A stretch of 64,000 nucleotides of DNA from Litchfieldella rifensis (GCF_042646605.1 NZ_JBHRUG010000029.1:1-64000); one strand, 5' to 3'. Positions 8,360 through 17,292 are shown, counted from the stretch's first letter. The notes: generated from the sequence alone by a model not told the origin. Numbers and translations are program-made.

Positions 8360-8387
8360 CAGCCCCCGGGGAGGGGGTTGTTTTTTC
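8360..8387 (+). terminator. Terminator-like hairpin with T-run, orientation unexplained
   Basis: A CAGCCCCC / GGGGGTTG stem is followed by TTTTTT on the plus strand, but both flanking genes are on the minus strand. It lies in the 200-base gap upstream of lgt. Confidence 0.4.
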
Positions 8388-8417
8388 TTACAGCTTACCG
8401 CTTCAAGCTTACAGCTC

Positions 8418-9215
8418 CTAAAGCAGAAACCTTACCCCCACCCCCGCCAGCAGGGTGGCGAAGGCCAGGCGCAGTACGCGGGCCGACAACACATGCGCCA
8501 AGCGTACTCCCAGGCGCGCGAAGGGCACGCTGGTCAGGACGATGCCCAGGAAGGCCGGCCATGCTACGAAACCGATGGCCCAGGTAGGGAGTTCGGGGTT
8601 CCCCCAGCCCACGACGATGAAAGTCAGGGCACCGAAGATGGCGATCGGTAGGCCACAGGCCGCCGATGTCCCGACGGCTTCGGTCATCCGGGCCCCGGCA
8701 CGCGACAGCCACGGCACCGTCAGGGTGCCGCCGCCGATGCCGAACAGCGCCGAGATGCCACCGATCACGACACCGGCCAGGCCCATCGCCAACCGCCCAG
8801 GGGCGGTGGAGCCCGGCCGCGGGGCCAGGCCCAGCGCCATCCTGACGGCGACCACCACCACGAACAGGCCGAACAACGTCCCCAGCAAACCACCGGACAG
8901 ACTACCGGCGACGAAGACCCCGGCTACCGCACCCAGCATCAGCCCCGGCAGCAGCGCCAGAAACCAGTGACGGTGTACGCTGCCCTTCTGTATGTGCCCC
9001 CAGGTGGAGGAGGCGCCGGTGACCACGATGGTGGCCAGCGAAGTGCCAACGGCCAGGTGCATGGTCACGGCCGGCTCCACGTCCTGCAGCTCGAAGGCGA
9101 GGACCAGGGCCGGCACGATGATCAGCCCGCCGCCAACCCCGAAGACACCGGCCAGGGTGCCCGCCAACGCCCCCAGAACCAGATACCCCGCCATGATCGT
9201 GACCGACGAGGTCAT
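8418..9215 (-). CDS. TauE/SafE-family membrane permease (putative anion/sulfite exporter)
   Basis: About 265 residues with roughly eight hydrophobic segments and the two family hallmarks: an N-terminal AGVFGVGGGLIIVPAL and an internal GIGGGTLTVPWL repeat. TauE/SafE proteins are linked to export of sulfite or organosulfur anions, but the substrate is uncertain. ATG at 9215 overlaps the stop of the upstream sensor gene, so the two are probably co-translated. Pseudomonas carries a homologue in the same ptsP-to-lgt interval, which supports vertical descent. Confidence 0.88.
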   Translation of the reverse strand: MTSSVTIMAGYLVLGALAGTLAGVFGVGGGLIIVPALVLAFELQDVEPAVTMHLAVGTSLATIVVTGASSTWGHIQKGSVHRHWFLALLPGLMLGAVAGVFVAGSLSGGLLGTLFGLFVVVVAVRMALGLAPRPGSTAPGRLAMGLAGVVIGGISALFGIGGGTLTVPWLSRAGARMTEAVGTSAACGLPIAIFGALTFIVVGWGNPELPTWAIGFVAWPAFLGIVLTSVPFARLGVRLAHVLSARVLRLAFATLLAGVGVRFLL

Positions 9216-10600
9216 CACTGCTGCCGGTCTTCCAGCGCATCCGGCAGCCAGCGCCCTACCATGTCGAGCAGGGCCTGGGGACGATACGGCTTGGGCAGGA
9301 AGTCATCCATTCCCGCGGAAAAGAAGCGCTCACGATCCACAGTGCTGGCATTGGCGGTCAGCGCCACCAGCACACTGGGAATGGCACCGCCACCCTGCTC
9401 TTCTTGATGACGCCAGCGACGACTGGTTTCGACACCATCGAGATCGGGCATGTAGATATCCATGAACACCAGGTCATAGTGTTCGCGTGCCGCCAGTTCC
9501 AGCGCCTGCTCGCCACTCTGGGCAGTATCCACACCGAGCCCCTCGGCCTCAAGCACCCGGCGCGCCAGCATGGTATTGACCGGTCCGTCATCGACGATCA
9601 GGATCCTGGCGCGGACTTCCGAGGCAGCCTGGGAGGGTTCGGCATCGTCGCCATCGATCGGGCTGGGACCGGTGAGATTGGCCACCAGTATGGCAAGATC
9701 GGCAAGGCGCTCACGCAGAATGCCGTGCTGCTCCGGCGACTGGCAGACGTCGAGATGTCGGCCCAGGTCGTTGATGACGACATCCAGCTCATGCTGCAAC
9801 AGAATCAGGTAGCTCGACTTGAGCCGCGACTCCTCGCGCGCCCGGTCCCGCGACAGCGTCAACTGCGCCAGACGCTGCTGTTGGTCGTTGACGTCTTCCA
9901 GGATTCCCAGGGCATGGCCATGACCGTCAACCAGGGACGACAAGCGAAAGGTCTGCCATCCGCCCTTGCTGTCATGGAGCCTTACGACACTGGAACCCTG
10001 CCCCTTGTCATCGCGACGAATCAGATATTGCAGATCGAGCCCCCGCATTTCGCCAAGCGAACGGCCGACCAGTTGCTCGAAGGCACTGTTGGCAGCCACC
10101 AGACAGTCATGGCGAGCAATGAATGCCGGCCGTGACAAGCGTTCCAGCATCTGCATCAGATGAGGGCGTTCAGCGAACCGGTTGAGCACCGTCTCCAGCA
10201 CATCGAGCAGCGATTCCAGACGCGTGACCGGCCCCTCCCCTGTGGTCCTGGCCGGTACCAGCCGCCGTGACTTGAGCCACGGCGGCAGCTCTTTCTGCAG
10301 TTCGCGCAACACTCGCTCCAGGCGCTCGAAGGGTACCCCGAGTGCCACTTCCCAACGCTGCAATCGATGGCGCAACAATAACAGGAAGGTGGTGACGATC
10401 AGGCTGGTACCCACCAATAACGCGAGTATCAACCAGGAGAGGGCTCGCCAGGATTGCTGTGCCGGCATCGCCGACTGCCACAGCACCACCCACGCCAGCG
10501 CGCAAAGCACCACCAAGCCAGCCTGCACCAGCAACAGTGGCCAGAGAGTGGGCCAGATAAGCCAGCGCCATAGGCTATCCGTGCGTGTCTCGACTCTCAT
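9215..10600 (-). CDS. Membrane PAS-receiver hybrid protein lacking a histidine-kinase ATPase domain
   Basis: 461 residues. Two N-terminal membrane segments (about 12-41, 53-76) precede a PAS-like domain (about 150-240). A coiled DHp-like stretch follows, with LLQHELD placing a possible phospho-accepting His at 270. A complete receiver domain (about 332-455) ends the chain, with Asp337-Asp338, phospho-acceptor Asp381 (FMDIYMP) and Lys437 (PKP). No N, G1 or G2 ATP-binding box is present, and there is no room for a HATPase domain. It cannot autophosphorylate and probably needs a partner kinase or works as a phosphate sink. It is coupled to the TauE gene downstream and divergent from the NRDE gene. 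Confidence 0.82.
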   Translation of the reverse strand: MRVETRTDSLWRWLIWPTLWPLLLVQAGLVVLCALAWVVLWQSAMPAQQSWRALSWLILALLVGTSLIVTTFLLLLRHRLQRWEVALGVPFERLERVLRELQKELPPWLKSRRLVPARTTGEGPVTRLESLLDVLETVLNRFAERPHLMQMLERLSRPAFIARHDCLVAANSAFEQLVGRSLGEMRGLDLQYLIRRDDKGQGSSVVRLHDSKGGWQTFRLSSLVDGHGHALGILEDVNDQQQRLAQLTLSRDRAREESRLKSSYLILLQHELDVVINDLGRHLDVCQSPEQHGILRERLADLAILVANLTGPSPIDGDDAEPSQAASEVRARILIVDDGPVNTMLARRVLEAEGLGVDTAQSGEQALELAAREHYDLVFMDIYMPDLDGVETSRRWRHQEEQGGGAIPSVLVALTANASTVDRERFFSAGMDDFLPKPYRPQALLDMVGRWLPDALEDRQQ

Positions 10601-10722
10601 TATCGTCCCTGTGATCGGTCGATGATGGCAACGAGTGTACGTCGCGCGAGCGTGTCTGTCATGACGCTATCGATGTCGCCACCCCTTTCCTGAAACAGGG
10701 ATACAAGGCTAAAGTAGCGCTC

Positions 10723-11496
10723 ATGTGCCTGATCGCCTTCGACTATCGCCCCGGCCAACCAGCCCCTCTGCGCCTGGTGGCCAATCGCGATGAATTCCAT
10801 GCCCGCCCCAGCGCCGCCCTGGCCGTCTGGCCAGATGCGCCATCCATCGTCGGCGGTCGCGACCTGCAGGCCGGCGGCACCTGGCTGGCGGTGCACCGCC
10901 GCGGGCGCTTTGCCGCAGTCACCAATGTCCGCGACCCGGAGCTCATCGCCCCTTCCGGAGCTCCCAGCCGTGGGCACCTGGTGCGCGAGGCCCTGGAATG
11001 CAACGATCTGGCTGCCTGGCTTGAGGCACTGGCCGATCGTCATGCCGCGGATTACGCCGGCTTCAACCTGCTGGCTGGCGGTCCCCATGGCTTGTGGCAC
11101 CTGCATCGTGGCCGCCAGAGGATTCAATTGCTGCCCATCGCCCCGGGCATCCATGGCATCTCCAACGATAACCTGAACACCCCCTGGCCAAAACTCGAAC
11201 TGGCCCGCCGGGGCCTGGCCCAGAGCCTGGAATCCGGCAACTGGCCGCAGGCAGCATTGGCCGCCATGCGTGAAAGTCGCCCAGTCGAAGAACTCGAGCG
11301 CCTGCCGGATACCGGCGTCGGCGCGGAACTGGAAAAACGCCTGTCGCCACCCTTCATCGTCGGCGACGACTACGGCACCCGAGCCATGAGCTGGCTAGAG
11401 TGGCGTAGCGATGGACACATCGAGATCGGCGAGCGACGCTTCGGCCCAAACGGCGAAGCGTTGGGGGAGACGCAGTTGGAGGTCGAGTGCGGCTAG
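10723..11496 (+). CDS. NRDE (TANGO2-like) family protein
   Basis: 257 residues of the NRDE family, named for the motif in LVANRDEFHARP near residues 22-33. The chain begins MCLIAF with Cys2, fitting an Ntn-hydrolase-like fold with an N-terminal nucleophile. A conserved GGTWLAV follows, then TNVRD and SRGHLV. Eukaryotic TANGO2 relatives are tied to membrane or haem and acyl-CoA homeostasis, but the bacterial role is unknown. It lies in the ptsP-tauE interval as in Pseudomonas and is divergent from the hybrid sensor. Confidence 0.88.
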   Translation: MCLIAFDYRPGQPAPLRLVANRDEFHARPSAALAVWPDAPSIVGGRDLQAGGTWLAVHRRGRFAAVTNVRDPELIAPSGAPSRGHLVREALECNDLAAWLEALADRHAADYAGFNLLAGGPHGLWHLHRGRQRIQLLPIAPGIHGISNDNLNTPWPKLELARRGLAQSLESGNWPQAALAAMRESRPVEELERLPDTGVGAELEKRLSPPFIVGDDYGTRAMSWLEWRSDGHIEIGERRFGPNGEALGETQLEVECG

Positions 11497-11578
11497 GCTT
11501 ATTGGCTCGGTCGCGTGCAGGGGTGGTTTCAGCCGCGATGGAAAGTATCGCCCAGGCTAGATAGGGCACCGCGCTCAA

Positions 11579-11601
11579 GTAGGAGTGGCTTTAGCCGCGA
11601 T
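11579..11601 (+). repeat. REP-like element, copy A of an inverted pair
   Basis: Starts GTAGGAGTGGC and ends AGCCGCGAT; its inverted partner is at 11688-11710. The unit resembles the REP sequences of Pseudomonas (TAGGAGCGGGC type). Confidence 0.7.
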
Positions 11602-11687
11602 CCGACCGTCAGGTCGGCTTAGCTTCCTGTGCCCCTTATGCCAAGGGCAGTGGCTATCGGGCTCTGACTGACGCTGGTGCCAGGAAC

Positions 11688-11710
11688 ATCGCGGCTAAAG
11701 CCGCTCCTAC
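11688..11710 (-). repeat. REP-like element, copy B of an inverted pair
   Basis: Reverse complement of the same unit (ATCGCGGCTAAAGCCGCTCC on the plus strand). With copy A it forms a REPIN-like doublet spanning about 130 bases. Confidence 0.7.
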
Positions 11711-11806
11711 CTTAGCCATGGTGCCCACAATGCCTGCTGCCCGGGCATCGGCAACCAATCGCAGCACAGCCGCATCCCTTAGCGATGGTGCCCCAACGCC
11801 TGCCAC

Positions 11807-14068
11807 TCAATCCTTCGGCGGCAGCAGATGTGCCAGTTGCCATTCGCCCAGGCGCTTCTCGAGATGCTGCCGAACCTCGCGCGGCGTCGCCAGGCTCAAG
11901 ATCTCGGAAACCAGGGACTGTGCCGATGTCTGCGATACACGACGAATGGCAGCGCGCACCCGCGGCAGGCTCGGTGCGTTCATCGACAGGGCATCGAAGC
12001 CCATTCCCATCAGCAACAGGGCTCCGGCCGGATCCCCAGCCAATTCGCCGCAGACGGAAATCGGCACGCCCAGCGCCGCGGCCTCGTCGGCCAGCCGTGC
12101 CAAGGCCACCAGCACGGCCGGATGACAGGCGTCATAGAGCCCGGCCACGCGAGGGTTGTTGCGATCCACCGCCAACAGATACTGGGTCAGGTCGTTGCTA
12201 CCCACCGAGAAAAAGTCGACCCGCGCGGCCAGTGGCTCGAGCTGGTAAAGCGTGGCCGGCACCTCGAGCATGACCCCGATCTTCGGCCGCGCGACCGTCA
12301 CGCCCTCTTCGGCCAATTCGGCCTGGGCCCGCTCGATCAGCTTGAGGGTGTCATCGACCTCATCGACATTGGTCACCATCGGCAACAGGATCTGCAGGTT
12401 GCCGAGTCCCAGTGACGCACGCAGCATGGCGCGAAGCTGCACCATCAGCACCTCGGGATGGTCCAGGGTCACGCGGATACCGCGCCAGCCCAGGAAGGGG
12501 TTGGCCTCGTCGATGGGAAAGTACGGCAGATCCTTGTCACCGCCGATGTCCAGGGTGCGCATCACCACCGGCAGCGGTGCGAAGCTCTCGAGCTGGTCGC
12601 GATACAGGCGCGTCTGCTCCTGCTCACCGGGAAAGCGCTCGGTGATCATGAATGGCACTTCGGTGCGGTACAGCCCCACGCCACTGATTCGCGTCTTCAG
12701 CGAGGCCACCGCATCGACCGCCAGACCGGTATTGACCATCAATGGCATCGCGTGGCCATCGGGGGTCTGACTGGGCAAGTCCTGTTCGTGCTCGAGCACC
12801 TGAGCAAGAGCCGTTTCCTCGTCGATCAGGTTCTGGTAGTGGCTCTGCAATTCGGCATCGGGACGCACGAACAACCGTCCGCGGTGGCCATCGAGGATGA
12901 CCGGCGCACCATTCAGACGCGGGAGCGGCAGGTCGACCATTCCCAGCACCGTGGGAATCCCCATGGCCCGAGCGAGAATCGCCACATGCGAGGTACTCGA
13001 TCCGCGAATCGATACCAGCCCGGCCAACTTGCCGCGCGGCACTTCACCGAGGGTGGCTACGCTGATCTCGTCCCCCACCAGCACGGTGCGCTCGGGGAAA
13101 GTGTCCGGCGTCTGTGGTGTTTCTTCCTGCAGGTGCGCCAGCACCCGACGCCCCAGATCGCGCACATCCGCCGACCGCTCGCGCAAGTAGTCGTCATCGA
13201 CCCGTTCCAGATACTGCACATGGCGACGCACCACGTCGGCCAGCGCCCCGGGCGCCCACTGTCCCTCACGAATACGCTTCTCGACTTCGTGGCCCAGCGC
13301 GGCCTCGCTGAGCATCTGCTGGTAGACCTCGAACAGCGCCAGCTCCTGGGCACTGATACGACTGGCGAGGCGTTCGCCGGCGGCGCGGATCTCGTCGCGT
13401 ACGCGATAGATGGCATCCTTCAGGCGCTGGATTTCGTAGTCGGTATCGGTGGGAATCAGGTCAGGGACATTATCCAGATCGGCAGGCGGGGCGATCACCA
13501 AAGCTTCGCCGATGACCATGCCCGGCGAGGCGGCCACACCGGTGAATGTTGCCATGCCATCGGCACGGGTCGGTCGATTGAGCGCACCGGTAGCCAGCGC
13601 GTGAGCCAGGACCCCGGCCAGTTGCGCCGCCATGGTTACCAGGAAGGCTTCATCGCCTTCGTCGAAGCGCCGCTTGTCCTGCTGCTGTACCACCAACACG
13701 CCGAGCATGCGCCGTTGATGGATGATCGGCACGCCCAGGAAACTGGAGAAGCGTTCTTCACCGGTCTCGGCGAAGTAGCGGAACTGCGGGTGTGTGGGGG
13801 CGTCCTCGAGATTGAGCGGTTCCTCGCGCTGGGCGACCAGGCCCACCAACCCTTCGCCCAACCGCATGGAAACCTGTCCTACGGCCTGGGCATGCAGGCC
13901 GATGGTTTCCATCAATATCAGGCGCTGCTGCTCGGTGTCGAATAGGTAGAAGGAGCAGACATCGGTCCGCATCGCCTTGCGAATACGGCGCACCATGGTC
14001 GAGAGCGCGGCGTTGAGGTTACGCGCGCCGTTGACCTCCTGGACGATGCGGCGAAGAACATCGAGCAT
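11807..14068 (-). CDS. ptsP: Phosphoenolpyruvate-protein phosphotransferase PtsP (EI-Ntr)
   Basis: 753-residue enzyme I of the nitrogen phosphotransferase system; passes phosphate from PEP to NPr and on to EIIA-Ntr in a regulatory relay. An N-terminal GAF domain (about 1-160) precedes the PTS EI core. The phospho-His is His361 in GSSTSHVAILARAMGIPT. PEP-binding blocks GLYRTEVPFM, MRTLDIGGDKDLP and NDLTQYLLAVDR follow. I chose ATG at 14068 (MLDVLRRIVQEVN), the family start, over an ATG 16 codons upstream. It follows rppH by 44 bases, the conserved rppH-ptsP pair. Confidence 0.96.
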   Translation of the reverse strand: MLDVLRRIVQEVNGARNLNAALSTMVRRIRKAMRTDVCSFYLFDTEQQRLILMETIGLHAQAVGQVSMRLGEGLVGLVAQREEPLNLEDAPTHPQFRYFAETGEERFSSFLGVPIIHQRRMLGVLVVQQQDKRRFDEGDEAFLVTMAAQLAGVLAHALATGALNRPTRADGMATFTGVAASPGMVIGEALVIAPPADLDNVPDLIPTDTDYEIQRLKDAIYRVRDEIRAAGERLASRISAQELALFEVYQQMLSEAALGHEVEKRIREGQWAPGALADVVRRHVQYLERVDDDYLRERSADVRDLGRRVLAHLQEETPQTPDTFPERTVLVGDEISVATLGEVPRGKLAGLVSIRGSSTSHVAILARAMGIPTVLGMVDLPLPRLNGAPVILDGHRGRLFVRPDAELQSHYQNLIDEETALAQVLEHEQDLPSQTPDGHAMPLMVNTGLAVDAVASLKTRISGVGLYRTEVPFMITERFPGEQEQTRLYRDQLESFAPLPVVMRTLDIGGDKDLPYFPIDEANPFLGWRGIRVTLDHPEVLMVQLRAMLRASLGLGNLQILLPMVTNVDEVDDTLKLIERAQAELAEEGVTVARPKIGVMLEVPATLYQLEPLAARVDFFSVGSNDLTQYLLAVDRNNPRVAGLYDACHPAVLVALARLADEAAALGVPISVCGELAGDPAGALLLMGMGFDALSMNAPSLPRVRAAIRRVSQTSAQSLVSEILSLATPREVRQHLEKRLGEWQLAHLLPPKD

Positions 14069-14112
14069 AGCTTGTCTTCTTGTGTAGCCTGAAAATTCAT
14101 GCCGGCGGGAGC

Positions 14113-14604
14113 TCAAACGCCCCCTAGTGCCAGCCGCTGTGCACGTGGTGCCAATTCACGCAGGGCGCGACGATAGACCTCGCGCTTGAAGGGCACCACC
14201 TGTCCCAGAGGATACCAGTAGCTGACCCAGCGCCAGCCATCGAATTCCGGCTTGGCGGTGGTATCCACACAGATCCGGTTATCCTGGCAACGAATCTCGA
14301 GCAGAAACCATTTCTGTTTCTGGCCGATACATACCGGCCGCGAATGCGTTCTTACCATGCGTCGTGGCAGACGATAGCGTAGCCACCCCCGGGTGCAAGC
14401 CAGCACGTCGACATCGGCTGCCGTGAGGCCGATTTCCTCTTCAAGCTCTCGATACAGGGCCTGTTGTGGTGTCTCGTTTGCCTTGATGCCTCCCTGAGGA
14501 AACTGCCAAGCATTTTGTCCTACCCGACGCGCCCAAAGCAGCTGGCCCTCGCGGTTGGCGATGATAATGCCAACGTTGGGGCGGAAGCCGTCAGCGTCGA
14601 TCAC
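14113..14604 (-). CDS. rppH: RNA 5'-pyrophosphohydrolase RppH
   Basis: 163-residue Nudix hydrolase that removes pyrophosphate from 5'-triphosphate mRNA and so starts RNase E-dependent decay. The Nudix box GGIKANETPQQALYREL with EEEIG lies at about 38-60. Family-specific stretches FRPNVGIII, WQFPQGGI, WLRYRLPRRMVR and CIGQKQKWFLLEI are present. GTG at 14604 (encoding MIDADGFRPN, aligned with known RppH) has AAGGTGA eight bases upstream, preferred over a GTG three codons earlier. First gene of the rppH-ptsP unit, divergent from the HAD gene. Confidence 0.95.
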   Translation of the reverse strand: MIDADGFRPNVGIIIANREGQLLWARRVGQNAWQFPQGGIKANETPQQALYRELEEEIGLTAADVDVLACTRGWLRYRLPRRMVRTHSRPVCIGQKQKWFLLEIRCQDNRICVDTTAKPEFDGWRWVSYWYPLGQVVPFKREVYRRALRELAPRAQRLALGGV

Positions 14605-14757
14605 GGACGTCACCTTATGAATCCACTATTACGGCCATTCTTCCACAAAGCCGGAAAGCGCATCAATACAAGCTATGACTCCGTGTAACGACAGTGTTCA
14701 TGATCGGGCGTGTCTGTAATAATCGGCAACCCGTTTCATAGTGACAAGGAGCCTACC

Positions 14758-15411
14758 TTGAGCCTGGCCATCTTCGACCTCGACAACACCCTGCTGGGCA
14801 TCGATAGCGACCATGCCTGGGGGGAATTCCTGCTCGAGCAGGGCGCCGTGGACCCCATTTCCTATCGTGAGGCCAACGAACGTTTCCTGCGCGACTATGA
14901 AGACGGCACCCTGGATATCCATGCCTTCCTGGCAGTGGCCTTGAAACCGCTAGCCGACAACACCCCCGAACAGCTGGCTGCCTGGCACCAGCAGTTCATG
15001 GCCAGCAAGATCGAACCCAATATCCTGCCCAAAGGGGAAGAACTGCTGGCACGCCACCGAGCACATGGCGACACTCTATTGATCGTTACGGCCACCAATC
15101 GTTTCATCACCGGCCCCATCGCCGAGCGACTGGGCGTCGATCACCTGATCGCCGTGGAACCAGAAATCGTCGCTGGCCGCTACACCGGCCGCGTTTCCGG
15201 CACCCCCAGTTATCGCGAAGGCAAGGTCGTCCGTATCGAAGAGTGGCTAACCGGCAAGGAGCTGACGCTGGACGACGCCTGGTTCTACAGCGACTCCCAC
15301 AACGACCTGGCGCTGCTCGAGCGGGTCGACCACCCGGTAGCGGTGGATCCCGACGACCTCCTGCGCCAGGAAGCCAAGGCGAGGGGCTGGCGGATCATCA
15401 GCTTGCGCTGA
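14758..15411 (+). CDS. HAD-superfamily (SerB-like, IB) phosphatase
   Basis: 217 residues of the HAD subfamily IB. Motif I is IFDLDNTLLG (Asp7, Asp9), motif II lies in LLIVTATNRF, and motif III is SDSHNDLALLE. An all-alpha cap lies between motifs I and II (about 20-85). Such enzymes dephosphorylate small phosphomonoesters (phosphoserine- or histidinol-phosphate-like), and the substrate is not evident. The TTG start at 14758 has an ideal AAGGAG six bases upstream; a longer ATG frame from 14710 lacks an SD. Pseudomonas has a HAD gene in the same position next to rppH. A heptamer array begins right after the stop. Confidence 0.87.
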   Translation: MSLAIFDLDNTLLGIDSDHAWGEFLLEQGAVDPISYREANERFLRDYEDGTLDIHAFLAVALKPLADNTPEQLAAWHQQFMASKIEPNILPKGEELLARHRAHGDTLLIVTATNRFITGPIAERLGVDHLIAVEPEIVAGRYTGRVSGTPSYREGKVVRIEEWLTGKELTLDDAWFYSDSHNDLALLERVDHPVAVDPDDLLRQEAKARGWRIISLR

Positions 15412-15412
15412 G

Positions 15413-15501
15413 GCTGCGGGCTGCGGGCTGCGGGCTGCGGGCTGCGGGCTGCGGGCTGCGGGCTGCGGGCTGCGGGCTGCGGGCTGCGGGCTGCGGGCTG
15501 C
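15413..15501. repeat. Heptanucleotide tandem array (GGCTGCG)n
   Basis: About 12-13 perfect copies, starting one base after the stop codon of the HAD phosphatase gene. Confidence 0.94.
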
Positions 15502-15754
15502 AGTCTCGTTACTTTCAAGCTCACTGCAAACCGCTTGTAGCTCGTCGCTCGTCGCTCAATTCCTTCCTTCTTTTGGTCAGCAGACAGAAATTTCCATATT
15601 GCACCGCACCATGAACCAACGCCATGCATCCATCACTATCATACTGATTTTCATGGTATTTTTCCACACCTCCATTCCCAAGCTTTTCCTTATGGCCAAC
15701 TGCTTCAGCATAAAGTTAAGCTTTGGTATGGATTTTTTTTGCCGCCAATGTGGC

Positions 15755-15760
15755 TATAAT
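15755..15760 (+). promoter_or_regulatory. Candidate -10 box for the malate:quinone oxidoreductase gene
   Basis: Perfect TATAAT preceded at the -35 position by a T-run without a good TTGACA match. Start point about 105 bases before the ATG. Confidence 0.4.
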
Positions 15761-15870
15761 GCGCCATCTGACTCACGTCGAACCTGTCAAGAACGACCGA
15801 TTTCCGACAGGCGTAGGCCTCCGGGAAACCCTGGAGGGTTTGTCCCGCACCCAGGCAAGCGAGAGCATTC

Positions 15871-17265
15871 ATGTCCACACCGACCTATGATGTCCTGATA
15901 GTGGGTGGCGGCGTATCCGGCACCGCCCTCCTCTACGAACTGGCTCGCTACACCGACCTCAAGGCCATCGGCCTGGTCGAGAAGTACGATCACGTGGCGA
16001 TCGTCAACTCCCATGGCCGCAACAACAGCCAAACCATCCACTGCGGCGATATCGAAACCAACTACACGTTGGAAAAGGCCAGGGTGACCAAGCGTACGGC
16101 GGGCATGGTGGTCAACTTCGCAACCAAACTGGCGCCAGAGGTGCGTGACAAGATCGTCTATCGCTATCCGAAGATGGTGCTCGGGGTTGGCGAGCAGGAG
16201 TGCGAATTCCTGCGCAATCGCTATACCCGGTTCAAGAAACTCTTTCCCCGCATGAAGCTGCTCGAGCGCGACGACATCGCCGAACTCGAGCCCAAGCTGG
16301 TCGAAGGGCGTCGTCCGGAAGAGCCCATCGTCGCCATGGGGTCGACCGACGAATACACCGCAGTCAACTACACCACCCTTTCCGAGGCCTTCGTCAAGGA
16401 AGGCAGCAAGAGCGCCGAAGAGAAAGGCATGGCCTGCGACATCCACCTGTCGACGGCGGTGGAGAAGATCGAAAAGGTTGGCGACCTGTACAAGATCAAG
16501 ACGCCCAACAAGGGCACGTTGAGCGCCCGCTACGTGGTGGTCAGCGCCGGCGGCCATTCGCTGCTGTTCGCCCATCAGATGGGCTATGGCCGGGACAAGT
16601 CCTGCCTGCCGATGGCCGGCTCCTTCTATTTCACTCCACGAGTGCTCAACGGCAAGGTCTATACCGTCCAGAACGAAAACCTGCCGTTCGCTGCCGTCCA
16701 TGGCGACCCCGACGTGCTGGTGGAAGGCAAGACCCGTTTCGGGCCAACGGCCCTGATGCTGCCGCTGCTGGAACGCTACAATGGCAAGACCTTCTTCGAG
16801 TTCCTCAAGGTCCTGCGCCTGGATCGCAATGTCGTCAAGGCTCTGTGGGACTTGATGAAGATACGCGACATCCGTCGTTATATCTTCAAGAATTTCCTGT
16901 TCGAGGTACCCTGGCTGCGTGAGCGCCTGTTTCTCAAGGACGTCCAGAAGATCGTGCCCAGTCTGACGGTCAAGGACGTCAGTTTCGCCAAGGGCTTCGG
17001 CGGCGTACGCCCGCAATTGATCGACAAAGGGGAGAAGAAACTCGTCATGGGCGAGGCGAAGATCACCCCGGGTAACGGTATTGTCTTCAACATGACGCCT
17101 TCTCCCGGTGGTACCAGTTGCCTGGGCAATGCCGAGAAGGACATGTACCTGGCCCAGGAATTCCTCGGCTTCCACATCGACAAGGAAACCTTCGAGCGAG
17201 ATCTGCTCACGGGCGAGATCCCGCTCACCGACCTGGTGCGTCCGGCCGCCACTTCATTGATGTAA
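15871..17265 (+). CDS. mqo: FAD-dependent malate:quinone oxidoreductase, epsilonproteobacterial type
   Basis: 464 residues; predicted peripheral membrane flavoenzyme oxidising L-malate to oxaloacetate with electrons to quinone. The FAD-binding start VLIVGGGVSGTALLYEL (GxGxxG at 11-16) is clear. Blocks NNSQTIHCGDIETNYTLEKA, GVGEQECEFL, YTVQNENLPFAAVHGDPD and FNMTPSPGGTSCLGNA closely resemble, from memory, the Helicobacter-type Mqo rather than the E. coli Mqo. L-2-hydroxyglutarate oxidase is a relative, so substrate identity is inferred. It stands alone with its own upstream region and a downstream hairpin. Confidence 0.82.
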   Translation: MSTPTYDVLIVGGGVSGTALLYELARYTDLKAIGLVEKYDHVAIVNSHGRNNSQTIHCGDIETNYTLEKARVTKRTAGMVVNFATKLAPEVRDKIVYRYPKMVLGVGEQECEFLRNRYTRFKKLFPRMKLLERDDIAELEPKLVEGRRPEEPIVAMGSTDEYTAVNYTTLSEAFVKEGSKSAEEKGMACDIHLSTAVEKIEKVGDLYKIKTPNKGTLSARYVVVSAGGHSLLFAHQMGYGRDKSCLPMAGSFYFTPRVLNGKVYTVQNENLPFAAVHGDPDVLVEGKTRFGPTALMLPLLERYNGKTFFEFLKVLRLDRNVVKALWDLMKIRDIRRYIFKNFLFEVPWLRERLFLKDVQKIVPSLTVKDVSFAKGFGGVRPQLIDKGEKKLVMGEAKITPGNGIVFNMTPSPGGTSCLGNAEKDMYLAQEFLGFHIDKETFERDLLTGEIPLTDLVRPAATSLM

Positions 17266-17292
17266 CGTCTCCCCCGACCCACCGCCGCCCTA

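Larger units (their letters stand above)
11497..11806. other. Intergenic region with an inverted REP pair
   Basis: Lies between convergent genes. It holds REP-like copies at 11579-11601 and 11688-11710 in opposite orientation, plus a weaker third copy around 11519-11539 (GGTTTCAGCCGCGAT). No coding signal was seen. Confidence 0.65.
15412..15870. other. Intergenic region upstream of the malate:quinone oxidoreductase gene
   Basis: Contains the longest heptamer array (15413-15501), degenerate heptamers (GCTTGTA, GCTCGTC), an AT-rich stretch (about 15585-15740), a TATAAT box and a leader of roughly 105 bases. Confidence 0.6.

Noticed and set aside
12458..13945. 495-codon plus-strand frame across ptsP
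   Set aside because: Antisense shadow of ptsP with no start signal.
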